From assembly GCF_900091725.1 (NCBI RefSeq), contig NZ_FMBW01000044.1, positions 310,001 through 374,000 of the forward strand: a stretch of 64,000 bases of DNA, in the 5' to 3' direction. This document shows positions 50,155-57,955 of the stretch, one piece after another. Source of the stretch: Streptomyces sp. DvalAA-43. Its GTDB lineage: Bacteria > Actinomycetota > Actinomycetes > Streptomycetales > Streptomycetaceae. Both the position numbers and the translations under genes were made by a program. The notes under the pieces are model-generated. The model had not been told where the DNA came from, made no database searches, and saw only the letters and a list, made by a program, of their open reading frames with translations. Numbering within the stretch: the first letter of the stretch is position 1; every line of letters begins with the position of its first letter.

Positions 50155-50832
50155 ATGTCGTACGGCTATCCGCCGCCCCAGCCCGGTCAGGAGCCTCAGC
50201 CGGGTCAGGAGAACCAGGTGCCTCAGGCCGGGCCGCCTGCTCAGCCGCCGTCCTCGTCGCCGTACGAGCACTGGCCGCAGCCCGCTACCGCGGCGTACGG
50301 GTATCCGCAGCCGCCGAGGAAGTCCCGTACCGGGCTGATCGTCACGCTGTCCGTGGTCGGCGGGGTGGCCGTCCTGCTGGCGCTCGGCGTGCTCGTCGCC
50401 GTGACGAGCGGGGGCGGGGGGTCGTCGTCGGCGAAGTCGAAGCCGTCGGCGGTGGAGGCGACGAAGGGTGGCACACCCGCTGCGGAAGGGGAGCCCGCGC
50501 CGGGTGATGCCTCCGATGTCCCTACGGAGCTGCCGGCCCTCGACGGTGCGGACGCCACGGGGGATGTGCGGATCACCCGGTGCGAGGTGGACTCGCTGAC
50601 CGAGTGGCCGGATGCGGATGTGGAGATCGTGAACCACTCCGACACCCAGGCGTCCTACATCGTGTCCGTGGAATTCGTGGACGGCGAGGGTACGCGCCGG
50701 GCCTCGGGACTGGCCACGGCGACCGATCTGGCGGCCGGGCGGAAGTCGGTGCAGAAGGCCCAGGGGCTCGGGAAGGTGCCGGGCAAGATGACGTGCAAGG
50801 TGTCGAAGGTGACGCGGCTTCCCTCGTCGTAG
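50155..50832 (+). CDS. Membrane-anchored protein with FxLYD-like extracytoplasmic domain
   Basis: 225-residue protein. A proline/glutamine-rich N-terminal 55 residues (including AYGYPQP) precede one membrane helix (about 59-82, LIVTLSVVGGVAVLLALGVLV). A short Ser/Gly linker leads to a C-terminal beta-domain (about 135-225, RCEVDSLTEWPDADVEIVNHS) that resembles FxLYD domains found on cell surfaces. ATG start with GGGGGG upstream. Function unknown. Confidence 0.75.
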   Translation: MSYGYPPPQPGQEPQPGQENQVPQAGPPAQPPSSSPYEHWPQPATAAYGYPQPPRKSRTGLIVTLSVVGGVAVLLALGVLVAVTSGGGGSSSAKSKPSAVEATKGGTPAAEGEPAPGDASDVPTELPALDGADATGDVRITRCEVDSLTEWPDADVEIVNHSDTQASYIVSVEFVDGEGTRRASGLATATDLAAGRKSVQKAQGLGKVPGKMTCKVSKVTRLPSS

Positions 50833-50973
50833 CGACGGCTGCGGAGCCGTTCCCCGGCTCCGCGGGCCGCGGTCCGGGCCGTCACCCGTACGGGTGCGTC
50901 CGAGTGGTTGCGCCGACAGGTGCCGGGCAGGGTCGGTTCTGTCCCGCAGTCCCGATCCGGCCAAGGAGTTTCG

Positions 50974-51450
50974 ATGGCACACGCAGCGCCCACGCCCGGT
51001 CCGGCGGGTTCCCCCGGTCAGGGGGGCATCAACCCCGATCAGGGAAACATCGACCGCGATCAGGGGGACATCAACCCCTGGGCCGCCAGCGGGATCATCT
51101 TCGCCGGTGTTCTGCTGCTCGTCGACGGTGTCCTCGGAGTGATCAAGGGGATCACCGGGATCGCCACCGACGATGTCTACGCGCACGTCAGGAACTACAC
51201 GTTCAAGTTCGATGTGACCTCATGGGGATGGATCCACCTCATCCTCGGCATCGTGCTCGGGATCGTCGGCTGGGGCATCCTCAAGGGTGCCGGCTGGGCC
51301 CGCGCCACGGGTGTGGTGCTCGCCGCCATCAGCCTGATCGTCAACTTCATCTGGCTGCCGTACCAGCCGATCTGGGCGATCGTCTCCATCGCCATCGACG
51401 TGTTCGTGATCTGGGCCCTGTGCACGGACCGTTCGAAGGCGGTCATCTGA
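50974..51450 (+). CDS. DUF7144-like four-helix membrane protein
   Basis: 158-residue membrane protein. The polar N-terminal tail has a DQGNIDRDQGDINP repeat. Four hydrophobic segments follow from about residue 38 (IIFAGVLLLVDGVLGVIKGI) to the end. It is similar to the DUF7144 actinobacterial family; function unknown. ATG start with AAGGAG upstream. Confidence 0.78.
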   Translation: MAHAAPTPGPAGSPGQGGINPDQGNIDRDQGDINPWAASGIIFAGVLLLVDGVLGVIKGITGIATDDVYAHVRNYTFKFDVTSWGWIHLILGIVLGIVGWGILKGAGWARATGVVLAAISLIVNFIWLPYQPIWAIVSIAIDVFVIWALCTDRSKAVI

Positions 51451-51536
51451 GGGTCGCCCGAGGCGGGCGTCCGAGGCGGTCATCCGGCGGTCGTCCGAGG
51501 CGGGCGGTTGTCAGTGGTGCGGTTCACACTGGAGAC

Positions 51537-51761
51537 ATGTGCCGCAGTATCAAGACCCTTCGTCCGCCCGCCATCCCCGAAGAGGCCACCGAGGAGGAGG
51601 TCCGGGCCGCCGCCCTGCAGTTCGTCCGCAAGGTGTCCGGCTTCCGCGCCCCGGCCGCGCACAACCAGCAGGTGTTCGACCAGGCCGTCGACGAGATCAC
51701 CGAGGCGACCGTCAGACTGCTGGACGGGCTGGAGATACGGGGTGCGGTCAGGACGCCGTAG
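51537..51761 (+). CDS. DUF2277 family protein
   Basis: 74-residue cytosolic protein. It has the family start MCRSIKTLRPP and the VRKVSGFRAPAAHN region; the fold is helical. Function unknown. ATG start with GGAG just upstream. Its last 14 bp overlap the convergent DedA gene. Confidence 0.87.
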   Translation: MCRSIKTLRPPAIPEEATEEEVRAAALQFVRKVSGFRAPAAHNQQVFDQAVDEITEATVRLLDGLEIRGAVRTP

Positions 51762-52419
51762 GAGCCGTGGCGGTCGCCGAAGCCGCGGCGGCCGCTTCCG
51801 CTGCCGGGCGGCGCATGAGGTACGCGGCCAGGGCGCCCGCCACGAACAGGGCGAGGACCGAGACGGCCGTGCCCACCCAGGTCGCGCCGAGCCACTGACC
51901 GCCGAAGTAGCCGAGGCCCACGCTGTAACCGGCCCATGCCACGCCCGCCAGGGCCGACCAGGGCAGGAATTCCTTGACCTTGCGATGCGCGGCACCCGCG
52001 CCCAGGGAGACCACCGAGCGTCCGGCCGGGGCGAAGCGGGCGATGATGACGAGGATGCCGCCGCCCCGGGCGAGGGCGGCACCGAGGCGTTCCTGCGCGG
52101 AGGTGAGGCGGCGGGAGCGGGCGATGGCCCGGTCCAGGCGCTCCCCGCCGCGCCAGGCCAGCCGGTACGCGACGAGGTCGCCGAGCACCGAGGCGGTGGC
52201 CGCGCAGAGGATCAGGGCAAGGAGCGAGGGGACCTCGGTGACCTGCCCGGCGGCGCCGGCGCCCGCGACGGTGGTCGAACCGGCGGCGGCCGCCGTGGCG
52301 GCGGTGATCACCAGCACCCCGCTGGGCAGCAGGGGCAGGAAGACGTCCAGGAGCACCGAGAGGGCGACCACGGCGTAGATCCATGGGCTGCTGGTCAGCG
52401 CGCCCACACTCTCAAGCAC
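51748..52419 (-). CDS. DedA family membrane protein
   Basis: 223-residue membrane protein of the DedA/SNARE-associated family, thought to act in lipid flipping or membrane homeostasis. Hydrophobic helices are interrupted by the reentrant family motifs: GDLVAYRLAWRGGERL and FAPAGRSVVSLGAGA (the usual FxPxxR pattern) with LAGVAWAGYSVGLGYFGG. GTG start at 52419. It overlaps DUF2277 tail-to-tail by 14 bp. Confidence 0.88.
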   Translation of the reverse strand: MLESVGALTSSPWIYAVVALSVLLDVFLPLLPSGVLVITAATAAAAGSTTVAGAGAAGQVTEVPSLLALILCAATASVLGDLVAYRLAWRGGERLDRAIARSRRLTSAQERLGAALARGGGILVIIARFAPAGRSVVSLGAGAAHRKVKEFLPWSALAGVAWAGYSVGLGYFGGQWLGATWVGTAVSVLALFVAGALAAYLMRRPAAEAAAAASATATAPTAS

Positions 52420-52738
52420 CTACTACTCCCCGATTCGGAACAACGCCGCGACGTCGCAGGGGAGCGGCAGGAGCGGCAGGGTCAGCTGTACAGCGTACGC
52501 CTGGCGTTCATCCGGTGATCCATAAATACGAGTGATGTTGGGAACCTCACGTACACCCAGAAATGGGAAGCCTCGGTTCCGGGCGCACGCCCGGATGTAC
52601 GTGAGGAACGACCGGCTCGGGCCAGGGAAACGGTCCCGGGAGCGGCCCGGGGAGTGGGGTGAGGAGTGCGGCCCGGGGATGGGGTCGGGATCGGGGTGGG
52701 GAGCGGTCCGTGGGCGGGTGGGGCGCTCTTTGTGCGGG
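52420..52738. other. Intergenic region between DedA gene and DoxX gene
   Basis: About 320 bp, strongly G-rich in its right part, with no convincing gene. It must hold the DedA promoter; the DoxX gene on the same strand ends at its right edge. Confidence 0.45.
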
Positions 52739-53194
52739 TCAGACCGTGACCGGCGGTGCCTGCTCGGATGTGCGGTCCTCTTCGTGTGCCGTGTCGCCCC
52801 GGCCGAAGAGCCGGTCCACGGCCAGTGCGCCGGGGCCGGTGAAGACCAGCAGGAGGAAGGTCCAGCAGAAGATGGCCGAGGGCTCACCGCCGTTCTGCAG
52901 TGGGAACAGCGCCTCGGGCTGGTGGACCTTGAAGTACGCGTACGCCATGGAGCCGGAGCAGATCAGGGCGGCGGTACGGGTGCCGAACCCGAGCATCACG
53001 AGGATGCCGCCGACGAACTGGATGACCGCCGCGTACCAGCCGGGCCAGGTGCCGGCGGGTATGGAGCCGCCGCCCATCGTGCCGCCGAGGATGCCGAAGA
53101 GTGAGGCGGCGCCGTGGGAGGTGAAGAGCAGGCCTACGACGATCCGGAAGAGGCCGAGCGCGTACGGCCGGGCCTGGTTCAGGTGTGTCTGCAT
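52739..53194 (-). CDS. DoxX family membrane protein
   Basis: 151-residue four-helix membrane protein of the DoxX/DUF417 family, linked to thiol or redox stress handling in actinobacteria. Start motif LGLFRIVVGLLFTSHGA is typical, followed by helices around 60-80 and 105-125, and a charged C-terminal tail. ATG start at 53194. A promoter lies about 50 bp upstream. Confidence 0.88.
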   Translation of the reverse strand: MQTHLNQARPYALGLFRIVVGLLFTSHGAASLFGILGGTMGGGSIPAGTWPGWYAAVIQFVGGILVMLGFGTRTAALICSGSMAYAYFKVHQPEALFPLQNGGEPSAIFCWTFLLLVFTGPGALAVDRLFGRGDTAHEEDRTSEQAPPVTV

Positions 53195-53241
53195 GGGGGG
53201 CTCCTTCGGTCTGGTGGGGACGTGAACCGACTGAGTGGCTC

Positions 53242-53271
53242 AGATTAGGGAAACCTCACCAATGCTTGCAA
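53242..53271 (-). promoter_or_regulatory. Candidate promoter of DoxX gene
   Basis: On the minus strand TTGCAA (53266-53271) and TAATCT (53242-53247) are 18 bp apart. An overlapping TTGAAC element lies just upstream (53272-53277). The region is unusually AT-rich for this genome. Confidence 0.55.
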
Positions 53272-53939
53272 GTTCAACATTATGTCGACTGGCTGAAAGC
53301 CGCCCCGTGGTTGTCGGTCAGCCTCCGGTCCGGTGCTGCCGCAAGCTGTGTACCTCCTGTCATGGCCTTGGCCTGAACCAATGGCAGCGCAGCTTTCCGG
53401 CCATGCGGGGGTGGGGCGCGGGCTGGTCGCCGGACCGAGATCCGCCGCTCCTGTACCACTGGGCCGGTGATGCGCCCGTCCGCTCGTGCCGCGAGCGGTC
53501 CGCGGATCCGCCGTCCCGTCGCGGTCGGCGGCCGGAGTGCGCCCGGCGCCCCTCGGGCCCGCCGCGTTCGCCGCGGCATGACGCCGCGCTCCGCGGTTCT
53601 GTGGGGTGGACCAATGACGGTGGGAGCCGTGGCGGCGAGGGGTGGTCGGGGGAGCCGGGCGGGCGGAGAGGGCGGGCGGGGCCTCTTCGCGGTCCCGGCG
53701 GGTCTCCTCGGCGTCGAGTGTCGGGCGTCGCTGATGGTCGAGCGCGCGGGCCGTGCGCGTGTCGGCCAACGCGGGGCCGTACTCGGCCGAAAATGCGTCG
53801 GTGGCTCAGGTGGTGGGACCGGCGGTCCGGGGCTCCCTCTCGCGCCGTCCCGGGCGCCTCCGGGTGCGCTTCGGGCGCTCCCGGTCGCCTCGGGCGTCCC
53901 CGTGCGCTGCCATGCACCCTTGTGCGCTCGCGCACACAA

Positions 53940-53972
53940 GTACGGAGCCGTGCGGTGTGCACGGCTCCGTAC
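53940..53972. terminator. Perfect 14-bp stem hairpin in gene-poor region
   Basis: GTACGGAGCCGTGC / GCACGGCTCCGTAC with GGTGT loop. It may terminate the HNH nuclease transcript or an unrecognised one. Confidence 0.6.
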
Positions 53973-54115
53973 GGTGCGGGACGACGCGGAAGCGGGGGCG
54001 GGGCAGGGTGGGGCGGGACGACGCGGAAGCGGCGCGGGGAGGCCGGCGGTTCCGCCAGGGAGCTCTCAGGGCTCCTCGTTCCGGGCCCTGCCGGGGCCCG
54101 ACTCCGTTGTGTGGA

Positions 54116-54760
54116 TCAGCAGTTGTTCAGGATGGACTGCAGCGCGCTCTTCTCGGCCGAGTCGACGGTCAGGTCGTAGTAGTGCTTCACGTGCACCCAG
54201 GCGCGGGCGTACGTGCACTTGTACGCGTCCCGCGGCGGCATCCACTTGGCCGGGTCCTTGTCGCCCTTGGCCTGGTTGACGTTGTCCGTGACCGCGATGA
54301 GCTGCGGGCGCGTCAGGTCGTTGGCGTACGCCTGCCGCTGGGCGGTGGTCCAGCTGCTGGCGCCCGACCGCCAGGCCTCGGCGAGCGGGACCATGTGGTC
54401 GATGTCCAGGTCGGACGCGGCGGTCCAGGTGGCGCCGTCGTACTCCGAGTACCAACTGCCGCTGACGGCGGCGCAGCTGGAGTTCGTCTCCACGTTCGTG
54501 CCGTCGCGTTCGAGGACGACCTCGCGGGTGTTGCAGGCGCCCGACTGGGTGATCCAGTGCGGGAACTTGTCGCGGCTGTAGCCGCTCGACGAGCCCTCGG
54601 GGGCGACGGTCAGCTCGCTCAGATAGGTGCGGGCGGTCGAAGCGGAGACCGGGGTGGGCATGGCCGCCTGTGCGGAAGGCGCGGTGAGCAGGCCGGTGGT
54701 TGCGGCGAAGGCGGCGGATGCGGCGACGACGGCGATGCGACGCGCGTAGACACCAGACAT
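54116..54760 (-). CDS. Secreted HNH endonuclease (DUF1524-like)
   Basis: 214-residue exported nuclease. A Sec signal peptide ends near residue 32 (APSAQA|A). The mature protein has the HNH-type motif DLDIDHMVPLAEAW (Asp121, His122) followed by NVNQAKGDKDPAKWMPP, as in secreted Streptomyces nucleases and GmrSD C-terminal DUF1524. Paired Cys residues suggest disulfides. It probably degrades extracellular DNA, for nutrition or during development. ATG start at 54760. Confidence 0.88.
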   Translation of the reverse strand: MSGVYARRIAVVAASAAFAATTGLLTAPSAQAAMPTPVSASTARTYLSELTVAPEGSSSGYSRDKFPHWITQSGACNTREVVLERDGTNVETNSSCAAVSGSWYSEYDGATWTAASDLDIDHMVPLAEAWRSGASSWTTAQRQAYANDLTRPQLIAVTDNVNQAKGDKDPAKWMPPRDAYKCTYARAWVHVKHYYDLTVDSAEKSALQSILNNC

Positions 54761-55027
54761 GCGAACTCCCTTGATGTGGGGGGACCTTGGACGGGTGACC
54801 CGTGGGGCCCGGCCATCGTGACGGCGCCAGGTTTCCGTGGGGTGGGCGCCAGGTAACAGAGTGGCGACATGGCCACGTCACATCAAGAGTTCTGACCAAC
54901 AGGGCTGGAGCATGGGGGCGTACGTCCGCATCTGCGCGGGCGTACGGGCTGACGCGGCGACAATGCGTGGGCGCCCGCGGCCGATTCGCGCGGGTGGTCC
55001 GAGCCGGGCCGGTCGTAGGGTTGCGGC

Positions 55028-55762
55028 GTGCTGCTACCGGTCAACATCACGCTCGGGGTCGTGCTCGCCGTGCTGCTCGCGGCGGCGGCCGGAGTCGCCG
55101 CGCTGGCCTCGCTCGGCCGGTCGCGCGAGATTCTGCTGGCCGGACTGCGGGCCGCGGTCCAGCTCGCCGCGGTTTCCCTGCTCATCGGCTGGGTGGTCCA
55201 TGCGCTGCCGCCGCTGCTCGCGTTCATGGCGCTGATGTACGCCGTGGCGGTACGGACCGCGGGGCGCCGGGTCACCCGCAACGGCACCTGGTGGTGGGCG
55301 GCGCTGCCGATCGCGGCGGGGGTCGTGCCGGTGGTCGCCCTGCTGCTGCTCACCGGACTCCTCCCGGTCCGGGGCATCGCGCTGATCCCGGTGACCGGCA
55401 TCCTCATCGGCGGTGCGCTGACCGCGACGGTGCTCGGCGGGCGGCGGGCGCTGGATGAGCTGACGACCCGGCGCGGGGAGGTGGAAGCGGGTATGGCGCT
55501 CGGGCTGCTCGACCGTGACGCGCGGATGGAGATCGCCCGGCCCGCGGCGGCGGACGCGCTGTTGCCGGGGCTCGATCAGACCCGGACGGTGGGGCTCGTG
55601 ACCCTGCCGGGCGCCTTCGTGGGCATGCTGCTGGGCGGCGCCTCGCCGGTGCAGGCGGGGGCCGTGCAGCTGTTCGTACTGGTAGCCCTGATGGCCGTGC
55701 AGGCGGTGGCCGTCACGACGGTGCTCGAACTCGTGGCGCGGGGCCGGCTGCACCGGGAGTGA
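55028..55762 (+). CDS. FetB-like ABC transporter permease (UPF0014)
   Basis: 244-residue membrane protein with about 6-7 helices, matching the UPF0014/FetB iron-export permease family (SREILLAGLRAAVQL, later GMLLGGASPVQAGAVQLFVLVALMAV, quoted only in part here). In E. coli FetA is the ATPase partner. No ATP-binding gene is adjacent, so the partner must be elsewhere or the gene is an orphan. GTG start at 55028; convergent to the HAD gene. Confidence 0.82.
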   Translation: MLLPVNITLGVVLAVLLAAAAGVAALASLGRSREILLAGLRAAVQLAAVSLLIGWVVHALPPLLAFMALMYAVAVRTAGRRVTRNGTWWWAALPIAAGVVPVVALLLLTGLLPVRGIALIPVTGILIGGALTATVLGGRRALDELTTRRGEVEAGMALGLLDRDARMEIARPAAADALLPGLDQTRTVGLVTLPGAFVGMLLGGASPVQAGAVQLFVLVALMAVQAVAVTTVLELVARGRLHRE

Positions 55763-55852
55763 GGGCGGTCGGGCCGGCCGGTGCGGGCGGTCGCGGCAGG
55801 GTGAGCGGGGCGAGCGAGGCGGGTGGGTGAGCGGCCGGGGCCGTCCGTGGGG

Positions 55853-56515
55853 CTATCGGGCGCTGATGTGCAGGCGGATCGAGCCGTCGGGTGCCGCTTC
55901 CACCCGGACCTGCGTCAGGTCCTCGACGTGCGCGTCGGGGGAGAGCGCTGCGGCGCGCGGGCCGACGCCCACGATCCGCATGCCCGCCGCCCGGCCCGCC
56001 GCGATGCCCGCCTCCGAGTCCTCGAAGACGATGCAGTCCGCCGGGTCGAAGCCCAGCTCGGCCGCGCCCTTGAGGAAGCCCTCGGGGTCCGGCTTGCTGG
56101 CGCCGACGTTCTCGGCGGTGACGCGGATCTCGGGCATCCGCAGACCCGACGCGGTCATCCGGGTCCGGGCCAGCGCCGCGTCGGCCGAGGTGACCAGGGC
56201 GTGCGGGAGTGCGGCGATCGCGTCCATGAAGGCGGGGGCGCCGCCGACCGGCACGACGCCGTCGGTGTCGGCGGTCTCCTCGGCGAGCATGGCCCGGTTG
56301 TCCGCGTAGTTCTGCTCCATCGGGCGGTCCGGGAGGAGCACCGCCATGGTGGCGTACCCCTGCCGCCCGTGGACGACCTTGAGCGCGGCCTCCGGGTCCA
56401 GCCCCTCGCGCAGCGCCCAGCGCCGCCAGCAGCGCTCCACTACGGCATCGGAGTTCACCAGGGTGCCGTCCATGTCCAGGAGGAGGGCGCGGGCGGTGAG
56501 GACGGTGGCCGGCAT
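55853..56515 (-). CDS. HAD-IA family hydrolase (phosphatase/beta-phosphoglucomutase-like)
   Basis: 220-residue HAD hydrolase. Motif I is LLLDMDGTLVNSD with the nucleophile Asp, motif II Ser in LVTSADAA, motif III Lys in GASKPDPEGFL and motif IV FEDSEAGIAAGRAAGM. This fits sugar-phosphate phosphatases such as glycerol-phosphate or 2-deoxyglucose-6-phosphate phosphatase; the substrate is unsure. ATG start at 56515. A promoter region of about 240 bp separates it from the minus-strand gene upstream. Confidence 0.88.
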   Translation of the reverse strand: MPATVLTARALLLDMDGTLVNSDAVVERCWRRWALREGLDPEAALKVVHGRQGYATMAVLLPDRPMEQNYADNRAMLAEETADTDGVVPVGGAPAFMDAIAALPHALVTSADAALARTRMTASGLRMPEIRVTAENVGASKPDPEGFLKGAAELGFDPADCIVFEDSEAGIAAGRAAGMRIVGVGPRAAALSPDAHVEDLTQVRVEAAPDGSIRLHISAR

Positions 56516-56758
56516 GGGCGGGCTCCAGAACGGGGGGGAAGCGCAGGCGCCGGGGGACGCGGACGCGGGAAGGAGAGCAAGACGCGGGAAAGAGAACAAG
56601 CAGCCTCGCCCGCCGGTCAGGGGGTGGCGGGCGGAGGCTACTTTGTTCCATCACGATACAAAAACATGTCCGAGAAAGCCAATCCCTTCCGATCCGGGCG
56701 GTCGGACCCCTTCCGTCCCTGGGCCTCAAGGGAGCCTCGGCCTCTTCCGCCCCTGGTC

Positions 56759-57832
56759 TCAGGAGGAGCCCCGGCCCGTCGTCTCCGCCTCCAGGGCGCG
56801 GCGGGTGTGGGGGCCGTACACCCCCGAGGGGTCGCCCTCGATGAACTTGTACGACTGATAGACCCTCACCGCGCGCTCGACCTGGTCCGAGTAGGTGCCG
56901 TCGTCGCGCCCGGGGTACAGCCACAGCTCCGCCAGGCGGCGTTGCAGCTCGGCCACCTCGGGGCCCTGGTCGCCGGGGTGCAGCGCGGCTCCGGCCAGGG
57001 ATGCGGGCGGCGCGGCCGACGGTGAACCGCTCGTGGTCCGCGAGGGCGAGGGCGAGGGCGGCTGTGAGGAGGCCGGGGACGCGGAGGAGGACGGCGAGGT
57101 GCTTGCCGAGGGCGAGGCCGAGGCCGAGGCGGGTGCGGACGGCGACGCGGGAGCCGATGCGGAGGGCGAGGGCGGTACGGAGGCCGTCGGCTCCGTCGCG
57201 CGGACGCTCGCCCCGGGGACATCGGCCACCGTGCCGGGCAGAGCCTGCCGCTGGTCCGCGTCCCCGTTGCCGCCTCCGCCGAGGAGCCCGCTCGCGAAGG
57301 CCGCAGCGCCCACCACGGCGATCAGGGCCACTCCGACCGCGGCGGCCGCGAAGGGACGGCGACGGTGCGACGGTTCGGGCTCCTGGTCGTCGAAGGGGCC
57401 GGACGGATCGGCCGGGCCGGCGGTGTCCGGCAGTGGGCGGTCCGCCGGATCCCGGCCCAGGAACAGCGGCATCGTCGTTGCCGCATCCTCCATGGGAAGG
57501 CGCGCCCCCGCTCCCTCTTCCACGGGAAGACGCGACCCAGGCCTGTCCGGACGCTCCTCCTCGGCGGCCGGAACAGTGTCGTTCCCCAGCGTCACGTACG
57601 GCCGTATCCGCAGCGGATCGAAGTCCTCGGCGGCCGCGATCTCCGCCCTGCCGACCGCCGACCGCTCGACCCGGTGCTGCTCGGCGGCCTGGTACTGCTC
57701 GGCGCCCCGGTGCTGCTCGGCGGCCCGGTGCCGCTCGGCGGCCGGTTGCCCGCAGCCGCACGCGGAACGGGCCCCGGTTCTTCCGCCGGGTCCGCTGTCC
57801 ATACCGCACTCCGGGCATATATGTCCGGTCAT
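56759..57832 (-). CDS. Membrane protein with zinc-ribbon N-terminus and C-terminal peptidoglycan-binding domain
   Basis: 357-residue protein. N-terminal cysteines (CPECGMD, then CGCGQ) suggest a zinc ribbon. A run of four 6-residue repeats (AAEQHR-like, about 31-54) follows, then one membrane helix (about 163-185), a long Pro/Ser/Ala-rich wall-spanning linker (about 215-275), and a PG_binding_1 domain at the end (DQGPEVAELQRRLAELW to VYGPHTRRALEAE). The C-terminal part binds the cell wall outside; the N-terminal part is cytoplasmic, so it may link the two. No catalytic domain is seen. ATG start at 57832. Confidence 0.82.
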   Translation of the reverse strand: MTGHICPECGMDSGPGGRTGARSACGCGQPAAERHRAAEQHRGAEQYQAAEQHRVERSAVGRAEIAAAEDFDPLRIRPYVTLGNDTVPAAEEERPDRPGSRLPVEEGAGARLPMEDAATTMPLFLGRDPADRPLPDTAGPADPSGPFDDQEPEPSHRRRPFAAAAVGVALIAVVGAAAFASGLLGGGGNGDADQRQALPGTVADVPGASVRATEPTASVPPSPSASAPASPSAPASASASPSASTSPSSSASPASSQPPSPSPSRTTSGSPSAAPPASLAGAALHPGDQGPEVAELQRRLAELWLYPGRDDGTYSDQVERAVRVYQSYKFIEGDPSGVYGPHTRRALEAETTGRGSS

Positions 57833-57955
57833 TGTGGGCCCCTCCCCTTGATTGCCCTGCGATTATGCAGCGCGCTCCCGGCGTGCCCTGCTCAGCAGGC
57901 CATAACGGCACGGAAAGGCCAGGATAGGGATGTAGCGGACCCGAGGAGATGTTCC

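Larger units (their letters stand above)
53195..54115. other. Gene-poor stretch between DoxX gene and HNH nuclease gene
   Basis: About 920 bp with open frames on both strands, but none with a recognisable protein, good start context or consistent codon pattern. Contents seen: DoxX promoter at the left, a very GC-rich middle (53400-53900), a strong hairpin at 53940-53972 and a short direct repeat (GGGACGACGCGGAAGCGG, two copies around 53979 and 54015). Confidence 0.5.

Noticed and set aside
53280..53939. Open frames on both strands in the gene-poor stretch
   Set aside because: Arg/Pro/Gly-rich shadows, no start context and no recognisable motif.
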